Below, in pieces: positions 1 through 7,521 of a stretch of 64,000 bases of DNA (positions within the stretch are counted from its first letter, which is position 1; every line of letters begins with the position of its first letter). Where the stretch lies: the NCBI RefSeq assembly GCF_030408555.1, contig NZ_CP047048.1:1984001-2048000 (forward strand), read 5' to 3'. The translations under genes were made by a program, and so were the position numbers. Origin of the DNA: Corynebacterium aurimucosum. GTDB lineage: Bacteria; Actinomycetota; Actinomycetes; Mycobacteriales; Mycobacteriaceae. Under the pieces are notes generated by a model that saw only the letters and a program-made list of their open reading frames with translations, was not told where the DNA came from and searched no databases.

Positions 1-378
1 CACGTCACCGTTCTTCTCGTGATTCCTCTCTTTATCCTGATTCAAATATTCAACCTCGGAATGGTCTTCATCATTAGTAAGACAACCGCGTTTGTACCGG
101 ATTTTAAGGGGATCGTTACCATTATCCAGAGAGGACTTTTTTACTTTTCGGGAGTTTTTTACGATGTGTCGCGGTTCGCTGATGTACCTGTGCTGCGAGA
201 AATCATGCTTGCAAATCCTTTCTACCAATTCTTGAACGCTGTTAGAGGTTGCGTACTAGACGGCTCGGCTCCCAGCACCGAAACATGGGCATATTTGAGC
301 GCTTGGAGTTTCACCATTGCAGTCGCCGGATTCATCTACTTTTGGAGCTCAGAAGAGAAATATGCAAGTGTCAAATAG
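1..378 (+). CDS. ABC-2 type polysaccharide exporter permease, C-terminal part
   Basis: The reading frame is open from the first base of the window, so the N-terminus lies outside. The visible 125 residues contain hydrophobic stretches (an N-terminal one around VLLVIPLFILIQIF and a last one near the C-terminus) and a segment like the Wzm/TagG permease region 'YFSGVFYDVSRF...ANPFYQFLNAVRG'. The next gene is an ABC ATPase whose start overlaps this one by 17 nt, so the two probably form one exporter for a lipid-linked surface glycan. The substrate cannot be told from the sequence. Family assignment rests on segment similarity and context. Confidence 0.75.
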   Translation, partial: HVTVLLVIPLFILIQIFNLGMVFIISKTTAFVPDFKGIVTIIQRGLFYFSGVFYDVSRFADVPVLREIMLANPFYQFLNAVRGCVLDGSAPSTETWAYLSAWSFTIAVAGFIYFWSSEEKYASVK

Positions 379-1204
379 AACCACAGTTGCTGTAAGAAAT
401 GTGTCGAAATTTTATCGTCTGACATCGGCGGGCTCAGAGATGTCGTTATTACCCCGGAAAAGCAACATAACCGTCAAGGCCCTACGCAAAGTCTCATTTG
501 TCGCAAGCGCTGGAGAATCTATAGGGGTAGTCGGCCGAAACGGGTCTGGAAAGTCCACGTTATTCCGAATAATTGCAGGCAGCGAGGCCCCGACTGCGGG
601 TGAAGTCCTAGTTTCCTCAAACCCAACTTTGTTGGGCGTTTCCTCCGCTCTACAAAACAATCTGTCTGGAAAAGACAATATTATCCTCGGGTTACTAGCG
701 ATGGGACTTACACCAGACCAAGCGAAAAATCTTTGGCCCGGAGTCGCTGAGTGGGCTGATATAGGTGAAGCTGTGAATCGGCCCCTTCGGACCTATTCCT
801 CAGGCATGCGCGCACGCTTGGTATTCTCCATCTCCACTTCGGTTCGCCGTGAGATTCTTCTCGTAGACGAGGCGTTGTCTACTGGAGATAGTACTTTTAC
901 GTCTCGTGCACGGGACAGGATGAATCAGTACTTGAATTCAGCCGGTACAGTTTTCATTGTTTCACATGGTGCAGGCACAATACAGGAGTATTGCAACCGT
1001 GCATTATGGCTGCATAACGGAGAAATCTTGATGGACGCAGGTGCGGAGGACACGACAAAGGCCTATGTCCGATGGAGTAAAATGATGTCCCGCAGCCAAA
1101 CCGAGCGCGCAGAGTCGTACCTACAATCCATTCGGAAGTCCTACGCCAAACCACAAATCATTTTAGACAGTGAGGCTGCCGAAACTCTTGATATGATTCA
1201 GTGA
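362..1204 (+). CDS. ABC transporter ATP-binding protein (Wzt/TagH-like)
   Basis: This is the nucleotide-binding subunit that would power export of a surface polysaccharide through the permease encoded just upstream. The 280-aa protein shows Walker A (GVVGRNGSGKST), an ABC signature (YSSGMRARL), Walker B followed by Glu (ILLVDEAL) and a switch His (VSHGAG). These match the Wzt/TagH polysaccharide-exporter branch of ABC ATPases. I chose the ATG at 362 because the frame upstream to 317 lies inside the permease gene, and a purine-rich AGAAGAGAA precedes this ATG. There is no C-terminal carbohydrate-binding domain like that of long Wzt proteins; only about 50 residues follow the core. Confidence 0.85.
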   Translation: MQVSNRTTVAVRNVSKFYRLTSAGSEMSLLPRKSNITVKALRKVSFVASAGESIGVVGRNGSGKSTLFRIIAGSEAPTAGEVLVSSNPTLLGVSSALQNNLSGKDNIILGLLAMGLTPDQAKNLWPGVAEWADIGEAVNRPLRTYSSGMRARLVFSISTSVRREILLVDEALSTGDSTFTSRARDRMNQYLNSAGTVFIVSHGAGTIQEYCNRALWLHNGEILMDAGAEDTTKAYVRWSKMMSRSQTERAESYLQSIRKSYAKPQIILDSEAAETLDMIQ

Positions 1205-1225
1205 GCTAATCAGCCCCAAGATCGA

Positions 1226-2746
1226 TTAAAGCTTGGAATATAAATCCTTATACTTCTGTCCGTTCGCTTTCCAACTACGACCTGCGGCGAAGCGACGAGC
1301 TTCCCGACTAACGGCAGGCATGTTTTCCAACAAACGCGTGAGTTCTTGTGCGTTGCCAGCTTCGAAATATTGTGCATGCCCGCCTGTGACCTCCCTTAAC
1401 GCCGGAAGGTCCGAGGCGATCACAGGAATTCCCAGTGCCTGGGCCTTCAGCGATTTAAGCGGGGTAACTAGCCTCGTCACTTCAGAGTCAATCCTAGGAA
1501 CGACGAAAATATCCATAGCCGCATACCAGTCAAGAATCTCCTCCTGCCCCACTCTGCCAGGAAAGATCACTCGGTCCTCTATTCCAAACTGACGGGCCAA
1601 TTGCTTTAACCTTGGCAAATCATCGCCATCACCCACTATCAACAAAACTGGTCGGTTGTTAGCCGCAGCCCCTGCCTCGATCAATGTCTCTATGCCTTCA
1701 TAAGCGACTACGGAAGTAACTATTCCTACGACCCTTTTTCCTTCCAGTCCCAACGATTTGCGCACCCACGAAGAGCCAGTCTCAAAAAGGTGTATCTTCT
1801 CGTCTAATGCATTCGGAATAACTGATATATTTTCGTTACGGAGACCGCGCGCTTTTAACGCGGCTCTTTGAGTCTCACTGAGCAAAACTACCCCACCAGC
1901 GGCATTCATTGCTCTGATTTCCTGTGCCTGTGAGCACCTATATTTATCAGAATGTCGCGCCATGCTCTGAAGCGGTTCAGGCAGTTTACTTAGCCAAGTT
2001 GATTCCAGCTGGCCCCGCACTTCATACACCCAGGGTATCCCTGAAATCTTAGCGGCTTCGCTAACAATAAGGGCATTCTTAAAGCTAGAAGTAGTATGCA
2101 AAACGTCAATCGCTTCACTCTCGATCATCTGAACGAGTTTCCTAACAGCTAACTCCCTATACCGTTTTCTCGACCAGGGGAAAACTGCTGGAATCAAGTG
2201 ACGCACACTAATCTCTTCTTGCTGTTCACCCGTCGCAACTTGATTCTTCCCAATTACCGCAGGATACCCCAAGCGAGTCACAGCCATGGGCTGCAATCCG
2301 GCCCAGGATTGAGCTTTCAAAACTGATTCTGTTCGCTCAGTATAGCCCGACTTCGTGTATGGTTTGCTGTTTGTGAGATAATGCAGAATGCGCATATTTG
2401 AATTTTGAGAAATGGATCCGCGAATGCTCGGAGTAAAACCAATAGTCAACTCCTCTAATTCCTCTTTAACGTCTTTCGCCGTGAAATGCCGCGCTATTCG
2501 TCGCACCCTCGACGATTCGATTGTAGATAAATAATCGCGATAACAGCCACTTTTTCGTAATGCCTCAGTCTGATCGATTTCCAATCCCAACTCAGTGAGT
2601 GCTGAATACAATCCCTGCCCCGAATAGCTAAACCTTCTTAATACTCGCTCCAAGAAATACAGCGGATCGATCATTAATTGCTGAATGCTAAAAGTGACCA
2701 TGCACGAAAGTGAACACCCCCTTTCGAATATGCTCGCTCTAATCAT
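1226..2746 (-). CDS. GT4-like glycosyltransferase with N-terminal extension
   Basis: This is a GT-B fold glycosyltransferase of about 506 aa. Residues ~120-500 carry the usual two Rossmann halves: the first begins MRILHYLTNSKPYTKSGYTE, and the second contains VVGIVTSVVAYEGIETLIEA, VGDGDDLPRL, VIFPGRVGQEE and the acceptor-side VTPLKSLKAQALGIPVIAS, the nucleotide-sugar loop of GT4. The first ~115 residues are an unassigned extension. The ATG at 2746 sits 5 nt after GGAG and overlaps the upstream gene by 8 nt, better than the alternative 12 codons further out. It is co-transcribed with the next glycosyltransferase and convergent with the ABC exporter genes, which suggests a surface-glycan locus. 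Sugar and acceptor are unknown. Confidence 0.8.
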   Translation of the reverse strand: MIRASIFERGCSLSCMVTFSIQQLMIDPLYFLERVLRRFSYSGQGLYSALTELGLEIDQTEALRKSGCYRDYLSTIESSRVRRIARHFTAKDVKEELEELTIGFTPSIRGSISQNSNMRILHYLTNSKPYTKSGYTERTESVLKAQSWAGLQPMAVTRLGYPAVIGKNQVATGEQQEEISVRHLIPAVFPWSRKRYRELAVRKLVQMIESEAIDVLHTTSSFKNALIVSEAAKISGIPWVYEVRGQLESTWLSKLPEPLQSMARHSDKYRCSQAQEIRAMNAAGGVVLLSETQRAALKARGLRNENISVIPNALDEKIHLFETGSSWVRKSLGLEGKRVVGIVTSVVAYEGIETLIEAGAAANNRPVLLIVGDGDDLPRLKQLARQFGIEDRVIFPGRVGQEEILDWYAAMDIFVVPRIDSEVTRLVTPLKSLKAQALGIPVIASDLPALREVTGGHAQYFEAGNAQELTRLLENMPAVSREARRFAAGRSWKANGQKYKDLYSKL

Positions 2747-4040
2747 TTTTCTCCAAAATTCTCGGTATGATTTCCGTTTCAACTATTTTCCGTTCTTTTA
2801 CAACCCACGCCTGAGCTTCGCCTTGAAGTTCTAATAAGTGGCGATCCCCCGCAAGTTCTTTAATTTTTTCTGCTAGGAGTACAGGCTGATTAGGCGGAAC
2901 CACCTGTCCCGCACCTAATCCCTGAATAAGTGAAGCTGTTTCACCGTTAACAACACCGATGATAAAAACGCCCCTTTCCATTAGCTCATAGGTTTTCGAG
3001 GGCACAGCTCGTTGCAACGCTTCCCAATCCGCTAAATGAACCACGGCGCAATCAGCCCAAGCGTAATACTCTGACATTTTCTCTGGGCTGACAGGCTGCT
3101 CGAACTCGACGGAGCCACTCTTATCGTTCCACGTATCTTTAAGACGAGAGAGGGCGTCACCCTTACCTAAAATTTTGACTTTCACATCTACCCCTCCCTC
3201 AACAGCGATGTCGATTGCTTCTAGGAGGTTTCCCAAATTCTGGGCACGGCCTACCGTACCTGCATAGAGAATCCGCAGTTCAGGAGCAAATGCCACCCCC
3301 TCATCGTCTGCCTTTTTTGCAGATTTCAGTTGAGGGGTCGGGAAGACATTTCGAATTAGCAACGCCTCTGGCCGACTGTGAGCCCGAAGATCTAGTATCC
3401 GCATTATTGAATCCTGCAGGTGCCTTGAAGTAAAAATCATTGCATCGGCTCGGCTATACACTAGCCATAAAACTCGCTCGACAACCCTGAGAAGTGCTTG
3501 TTTCGGCCCCCTCTCCAAAAGCTTCTGCCGTAAGGACTTTTTGCCAAGTGCCTGGTTCCATTCACTAGAAACATGTAGAAGATCAGGCCAAGCATCACGC
3601 AAATCGATGATGTAAGGGACCCTTAATAACTTCGAGACAAACAGCGTGACGGCAGCCGTCGGCAAAGCGGGCACCGTCCCGATTACCAAGTCAGGAGCGA
3701 AACCCCTCGGGGATGAAGCTCTCGGAAAGACTCGAATAACCATGCCACATGCAACGACAAACTGATTTAGCACTCTCTGGGTTAGGGAATGCGTGGCAGG
3801 GATGTATGGGCATCTTAAAATCTTCTCCCCAGATGGACCAACCTCTACGTCAAGAGTTCGCCCGTTCAATATCCTTCGCCCCCAGTTTTTCCACGTTTTC
3901 TCACGCCTATAATGCGGTGGGGGCGCAACCACCATGATTTCCGCCCCTTGCCCGATCAGAGTGCTAGCCAACCATTGCCACCGCCGTTGGGGAACGCCTT
4001 GTTCAGGAAACCAATACTGAGATAAGACGAGAATTTTCAA
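2739..4040 (-). CDS. GT4-like glycosyltransferase (WbuB-like)
   Basis: This is a glycosyltransferase of ~433 aa opening KILVLSQYWFPEQGVPQRRW, typical of the WbuB/GT4 family in which LSQYFWPE-type openings are common. The C-terminal half has LRILYAGTVGRAQNLGNLLE and the donor-binding region KTYELMERGVFIIGV. I prefer the TTG at 4040 because AAAAGGA lies 8 nt upstream and the family normally begins there; an in-frame TTG at 4091 has its AAGGGG only 1 nt away. It is first gene of a two-gene leftward unit. Its low-GC coding sequence compared with the right flank is common for surface-glycan loci. Confidence 0.8.
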   Translation of the reverse strand: MKILVLSQYWFPEQGVPQRRWQWLASTLIGQGAEIMVVAPPPHYRREKTWKNWGRRILNGRTLDVEVGPSGEKILRCPYIPATHSLTQRVLNQFVVACGMVIRVFPRASSPRGFAPDLVIGTVPALPTAAVTLFVSKLLRVPYIIDLRDAWPDLLHVSSEWNQALGKKSLRQKLLERGPKQALLRVVERVLWLVYSRADAMIFTSRHLQDSIMRILDLRAHSRPEALLIRNVFPTPQLKSAKKADDEGVAFAPELRILYAGTVGRAQNLGNLLEAIDIAVEGGVDVKVKILGKGDALSRLKDTWNDKSGSVEFEQPVSPEKMSEYYAWADCAVVHLADWEALQRAVPSKTYELMERGVFIIGVVNGETASLIQGLGAGQVVPPNQPVLLAEKIKELAGDRHLLELQGEAQAWVVKERKIVETEIIPRILEKND

Positions 4041-4091
4041 GCTGCGATTCCTTTTCACGCGTGTTCGAAATGCCAGTACAGGGTCTTTCAA

Positions 4092-4350
4092 ACCCCTTCA
4101 CCGATGATCTACAGCCCGCAAGTCAATCACTCTAATTCATCGAGGTACAGGCCCAATTGTCATGCCATAGTGCTCTCTCAGGAGTATACATTCAAGCCTA
4201 AATCGGCTTACAAATATCTCCTTTTCTCCCAATAGGCAATGAACGACCTTTCCACTAAATGACCTGCCGATTTGGAAGTCTTAACACTCAACCTATATAG
4301 TAATTCTCGTTGCACAGAGCAAAGCGACTTGCTCAGCTGCATACGCTTAT
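4092..4350 (+). promoter_or_regulatory. AT-rich intergenic region with putative tRNA-Asn promoter
   Basis: There is no open frame of note here. A possible sigma70-type promoter for the tRNA is TTGGAA (4272-4277), an 18-bp spacer, then TATAGT (4296-4301), which would start transcription about 40 nt before the tRNA. The left half should also hold the promoter for the leftward glycosyltransferase pair, but I cannot pick it out with confidence. Confidence 0.4.
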
Positions 4351-4423
4351 TCCTCCATAGCTCAGTTGGCAGAGCATTCGACTGTTAATCGAAGGGTCAC
4401 TGGTTCGAGCCCAGTTGGAGGAG
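4351..4423 (+). tRNA. tRNA-Asn (GTT)
   Basis: A 73-nt cloverleaf. The acceptor strands are TCCTCCA (4351-4357) and TGGAGGA (4416-4422) with discriminator G. The anticodon arm TTCGA-CTGTTAA-TCGAA places anticodon GTT at 4384-4386, and the T loop is TTCGAGC. CCA is not encoded, as usual in actinobacteria. The phage uses its 3' half as attachment site. The integrated copy remains intact because the phage core restores the sequence from 4394 onward. Confidence 0.97.
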
Positions 4424-4424
4424 C
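4394..4424. repeat. attL core (31-bp direct repeat)
   Basis: The block from GGGTCAC to GGAGGAGC is identical to 50654-50684. It covers the anticodon-stem/T-arm/acceptor part of tRNA-Asn plus the base after the discriminator. Confidence 0.93.
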
Positions 4425-4431
4425 TTTTAAT

Positions 4432-4455
4432 ACACCCCCTTCTACCGGTGTTTTT
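4432..4455 (+). terminator. Phage-supplied terminator after tRNA-Asn
   Basis: ACACC (4432-4436) can pair with GGTGT (4447-4451), followed by T's to 4455. The sequence belongs to the phage arm of attL. It would replace the host terminator that was displaced to 50690-50722. The stem is short, so the call is tentative. Confidence 0.45.
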
Positions 4456-4496
4456 GCTGGTGGTTGGGGGTTTCTGCGTTTTTGGCATTACAGCCT

Positions 4497-4548
4497 TTTA
4501 CAGTGGTTTACAGCGGTTTACAGTGGCGCGTGTCGTGGAATTGCATTG
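4497..4548. repeat. Putative integrase/excisionase arm sites in attL
   Basis: Three tandem 10-bp units (TTTACAGTGG, TTTACAGCGG, TTTACAGTGG; 4497-4526) lie in helical phase. Directly after them, TGTCGTGGAATTGCATTG (4531-4548) recurs with one mismatch at 50592-50609 near attR. Such paired arm-type sites are expected for a lambda-type tyrosine integrase, with the in-phase units a good candidate for excisionase binding. Confidence 0.55.
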
Positions 4549-4603
4549 GCGTTTTAGCCCCCTAAAACGCAGAAAAGGACCCCCACCCGACATGGGTGAG
4601 GGT
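4549..4603 (-). terminator. Terminators at the end of the leftward late operon
   Basis: The stretch holds a hairpin of perfect 9-bp arms, GCGTTTTAG/CTAAAACGC (4549-4570). A second inverted repeat lies at about 4578-4603: on the minus strand GACCCTCACCC pairs with GGGTGGGGGTC and is followed by CTTTT. It sits just past the last late gene (stop at 4628), as expected for a late terminator that also shields the tRNA. Confidence 0.65.
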
Positions 4604-4627
4604 CAAAATTCAAAGGAGTTCAAAAGG

Positions 4628-4963
4628 TTATCGGCGTGCTCGCCATTCGTCGAACGGCATGAACGGTGGCCTCGGCAGGCCCAGGCTCTCTAGCCATTCC
4701 ACATAATCTGAGTGGGCAGTCAGCCGGTCTTCTAGGGTGGCGATGCGTGCCCCCTGTGACTCTAATTGCTGTTGCTGCGTCTCCAATCGCTCTTTGAAAT
4801 AGGCTTTCATCTCAGTGGTCAGGGATTGCCAGGTGGCGGGCTCCGCCGCTTTACGGTCAGCGGAGGCTTTGGCTCTCACACCGGCGTAGGCTCCGAGAGC
4901 TGAAATGATGGCGACGATGATGGTGGCCAGCTGCCCTCCATCAATCTCGCTGAAGTGCATCAC
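4628..4963 (-). CDS. Small phage membrane protein with C-terminal coiled coil
   Basis: A 110-111 aa protein with one N-terminal membrane helix (LATIIVAIISALGAYAGV) followed by a basic then heptad-like segment (FKERLETQQQQLESQGARIA) predicted to coil. This layout resembles DUF2746-like proteins encoded beside lysis genes in actinobacteriophages; that match is from memory of the architecture, not a search. The start is GTG at 4963 or ATG at 4960, after AGGAG. It overlaps the preceding membrane protein by 23 nt and is the last gene of the lysis cluster. A role in lysis, such as spanin-like or holin-associated, is possible but unproven. Confidence 0.6.
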   Translation of the reverse strand: MMHFSEIDGGQLATIIVAIISALGAYAGVRAKASADRKAAEPATWQSLTTEMKAYFKERLETQQQQLESQGARIATLEDRLTAHSDYVEWLESLGLPRPPFMPFDEWRARR

Positions 4964-5414
4964 GAATCTCCTCCCCCTGTAGCGTGGGTTCGCGGTGCCC
5001 GCGCCACACCGCCCAAATGACTAGTAGGGCTAGGGAGAGGTAGCCGATGGAGGACACCCAGGCGCGTGGACTGTCATTGATGATGCTATTCGTCAGGAAA
5101 CTTAAGCCCCATAGAATATTCAGCCCTACCCCAGCCCCTACCGCTATGGGTGTGGCTTTATCCCACCATGCCGACAGGATGCACGCGGCACCAATGACTA
5201 TCCAAATCACCGCCCACGTGGGCATGGAAAGAAATCCCTCGGCGGGGTGCGCGGCTTGCGCACGCGGTGACATCAAGGGCGGGAGGTAGGAGATACCGCG
5301 TGCCATGATGGAGATGCCGAGGATGACAAGCGCGGGGGCGTCCCCCATGCACCATGCGCGCATACGCCTAGCCGCTGGCTGGTATTGGGGTGGGAGTTTA
5401 TCAATCGGCATCAT
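4941..5414 (-). CDS. Phage multi-pass membrane protein in lysis cluster
   Basis: A 157-aa protein with about four hydrophobic helices (APALVILGISIMARGISYL, AVIWIVIGAACILSAWW, GVGLNILWGLSFLTNSII, IGYLSLALLVIWAVW) and a charged C-terminus. The ATG at 5414 follows GGGGAG and lies 2 nt after the holin stop. The frame is open much further upstream, but that extension overlaps the holin gene and has no membrane character. Its position between holin and the coiled-coil membrane protein suggests a lysis or envelope role; no family is recognised. Confidence 0.65.
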   Translation of the reverse strand: MMPIDKLPPQYQPAARRMRAWCMGDAPALVILGISIMARGISYLPPLMSPRAQAAHPAEGFLSMPTWAVIWIVIGAACILSAWWDKATPIAVGAGVGLNILWGLSFLTNSIINDSPRAWVSSIGYLSLALLVIWAVWRGHREPTLQGEEIRDALQRD

Positions 5415-5416
5415 CG

Positions 5417-5782
5417 TCACTCCCCTGCGGTGGTTGGCCCGGTGTAGACGGGCAAGGTTGGGGGCGCCGTTTCGGCTTCTGCGGCCTGGGCCTGCTCGGC
5501 CAATCGCGGCGCCATGGACGGGGTGACACCATCGACGGTGAGGCGGTTGACGAGTGTGGTGACGAAGAAACCGATACCACCTACGAGAAGTGCCGTCCAT
5601 TCCGGGGCGTCCGCCAAGTACACGGGGGCAACACCCGCCACCCACGCCAGTGCTTGCAGCACGAGCATGATGGTGCCTTTGTAGCGTAGCCACCACGGCT
5701 GCGCCACCAGCTCAGCGGCAACGGCCTCCGCAACCTGCTCCCCCACCGTCGTGAAGATTGGGTTCTTGTAATGCTTTCCCAT
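5417..5782 (-). CDS. Putative holin
   Basis: A 121-aa protein directly downstream of the endolysin. It has two hydrophobic segments (TIMLVLQALAWVAGVAPVYL and TALLVGGIGFFVTTLVNRL), a basic N-terminal part and an Ala/Glu/Pro-rich cytoplasmic tail. Size, topology and position fit class II holins of actinobacterial siphophages, which permeabilise the membrane and release the amidase to the wall. Start ATG at 5782 immediately follows the endolysin stop. Identification is by topology and position, because holins diverge quickly. Confidence 0.7.
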   Translation of the reverse strand: MGKHYKNPIFTTVGEQVAEAVAAELVAQPWWLRYKGTIMLVLQALAWVAGVAPVYLADAPEWTALLVGGIGFFVTTLVNRLTVDGVTPSMAPRLAEQAQAAEAETAPPTLPVYTGPTTAGE

Positions 5783-6601
5783 TTACTTCTTCCTCCGCTT
5801 CAATTCGTCTAGGTCTGCCTGAATCTGCGCGAGCTGGCAGCGGATTGCTGCAAGTGCATCAACCGGGGTGAGGTTGCGGCCTTGGCTATCCTGCCCTAAT
5901 TGAGGCCAACCCTTACCCGACGGGCCACGCAATTGCCGCCAGATTTCCTGAATCGCATCAAACTGTGGGGTGAAAAACCCACTAATGAATGCGCGGGTGT
6001 GCGCGTTTACTTGTTCTACAGCGTTCATGGTGACGCTACTCCCTCCAGTGTTCTTGGCCGGTTGCTTTGGTGTAGTCTTGCCGGTCATTTGGTCGTACCA
6101 GTGCTGAGCGCGACGAATATACGCATCGTGGTACTTATGGCCGGGGCGTAGGTGATACGGGCACGCGGTGGAACCACCAGACTCGACACTGTGGAACCTG
6201 ACGTTCTTACCGGACACGGGCCTGCCTAGTTTGTAGTAGCGACACAGAGCGGCTACTAGGTGCGCGCCTGCCTCGCGGGTGGCTTCACTGATAGGCCAAT
6301 CCTGGTCAGGTCCACCACTATTAGAGTGCTCGATACTGATGGAGCGCTGGTTTGAGTACAAGTTCGCGTTCGACCATGCGGTGTCGGAATCGTTGACGGC
6401 TTGGCCAATCATCCCGGTTGGGGAGATGGCGTAGTGGGCACTAGCGGCCCGGTCTTGCCAGACCCTTACGCAGTCGTCAATGTCGCCAATCATGGCCATG
6501 TGGTGCAGAGTAACGAACTCGATTTTCGCCCCGCCCCTGCCTGGTGTGTAGTGCTTTCTGAGCAGGTTGTATTTATCCGGCTCGACGTTCATCCAATCCA
6601 T
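5783..6601 (-). CDS. Endolysin, N-acetylmuramoyl-L-alanine amidase (Amidase_2)
   Basis: A 272-aa lysis enzyme that cleaves the bond between MurNAc and L-Ala of peptidoglycan. Residues ~25-175 form an Amidase_2 (PGRP-like) domain with zinc-ligand candidates in VTLHHMA, in the HSVESGGSTACPYH segment and at the Cys of STACPYH, and the conserved ISIEHSNS strand. The C-terminal ~100 residues (after TPKQPAKN) are linker plus an Ile/Leu-rich helical tail ending LDELKRRKK, likely wall-targeting or oligomerisation. No signal peptide is present, consistent with export through the adjacent holin. The gene follows the tail genes and is first of the lysis cassette. Confidence 0.9.
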   Translation of the reverse strand: MDWMNVEPDKYNLLRKHYTPGRGGAKIEFVTLHHMAMIGDIDDCVRVWQDRAASAHYAISPTGMIGQAVNDSDTAWSNANLYSNQRSISIEHSNSGGPDQDWPISEATREAGAHLVAALCRYYKLGRPVSGKNVRFHSVESGGSTACPYHLRPGHKYHDAYIRRAQHWYDQMTGKTTPKQPAKNTGGSSVTMNAVEQVNAHTRAFISGFFTPQFDAIQEIWRQLRGPSGKGWPQLGQDSQGRNLTPVDALAAIRCQLAQIQADLDELKRRKK

Positions 6602-6654
6602 GGATCCCTCCTTTGGGCAAAAATTTAGCGCCCCGTGGGGCGCGGTCGGTTTCT

Positions 6655-7521
6655 TTATGGGTGTACGGTGCTCGGCACTGATGACATCAACCCATCCGCC
6701 CCTTTATCAAGGGCCACCCGGGCCTGCGACGCGGAGGTGATGATGTGCGCAATCGTCGGCTTACCTGCCGCTTTCAGCCGGTCCCAGCCTGCCTGTGTGG
6801 CGTTCCATTCCAGGCCGAGGATGTCCCAGCGTGACAGGTCCGCTGCGTCTAGCTCGTTCTCGTACACCATGCACATGACGGTGTAACCCCTAGCTTTGGC
6901 GCGCTCGGCACTATCAGAGCCAGAGAAAAGTTTCCAAATGACACGCTCGGTAGGGTCGTCGAAAAGCTCCTCTAGTTTCTTAAAGAGCGCTTCCTCCGAG
7001 GCCAAGTCGCCTGGATTAGTGCTAATACCCGCCGAGGTTGTCTTGTGGTCCAGGGCCAGCACCGTCCCCTCCGGCATCATCTCTACTACCTCTTCTAGCC
7101 GCATAAACGGCCCGGTGCCCTGCTTTAGGGTTTTGATAGTGGCCCAGTCTGTGTTCCAGATTTCGTGCTTCACGCCGGTAGTGCGCTTCGTAGTCCAGTC
7201 ATGCGAGCCGATGTACACGCCGTCCTTGGTGCGGTAGGTGGAGAACTCGTAGCAGCGGAACCCGGCATCAATCGACGCTTGTAGGCCTACCTTGGTCATC
7301 TCTGGGTATTCGGTGCCGCCGAAGCGGTGCGCCATGTAAAACGGGCGGGTCTTTAGGAAGCCCTTAACACCAGGCTCCACCACAGGGTCAGGGCTAGGTG
7401 TATCGCCCTGCGAGTCGTCGCCTACCTGACCCAACACCATGAGAATATCCCCGCCCTGGGTACGCCGCCATAATTGCATCTCACGGTCCCCGCCAGCAGC
7501 GCGCATCATAATTTTAGGCAC
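6655..7521 (-). CDS. Glycerophosphodiester phosphodiesterase-like tail protein
   Basis: A 288-aa protein whose residues ~58-285 match the GDPD TIM-barrel: [13 protein letters not shown] (the catalytic HR with a Glu), [22 protein letters not shown] (second His), and LALDHKT. The first ~55 residues form a separate module with [15 protein letters not shown], seen as a structural adaptor. GDPDs cleave glycerol-3-phosphate from glycerophosphodiesters; in a tail it could trim glycerophosphate decorations or lipids of the corynebacterial envelope (inference). Start is GTG at 7521, overlapping the collagen-like gene by 8 nt; ATG at 7509 is an alternative. It is the last tail gene before lysis. Confidence 0.8.
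   Translation of the reverse strand: MPKIMMRAAGGDREMQLWRRTQGGDILMVLGQVGDDSQGDTPSPDPVVEPGVKGFLKTRPFYMAHRFGGTEYPEMTKVGLQASIDAGFRCYEFSTYRTKDGVYIGSHDWTTKRTTGVKHEIWNTDWATIKTLKQGTGPFMRLEEVVEMMPEGTVLALDHKTTSAGISTNPGDLASEEALFKKLEELFDDPTERVIWKLFSGSDSAERAKARGYTVMCMVYENELDAADLSRWDILGLEWNATQAGWDRLKAAGKPTIAHIITSASQARVALDKGADGLMSSVPSTVHP

Noticed and set aside
4415..4693. Frame across attL
   Set aside because: Starts in the tRNA and has no protein-like composition.
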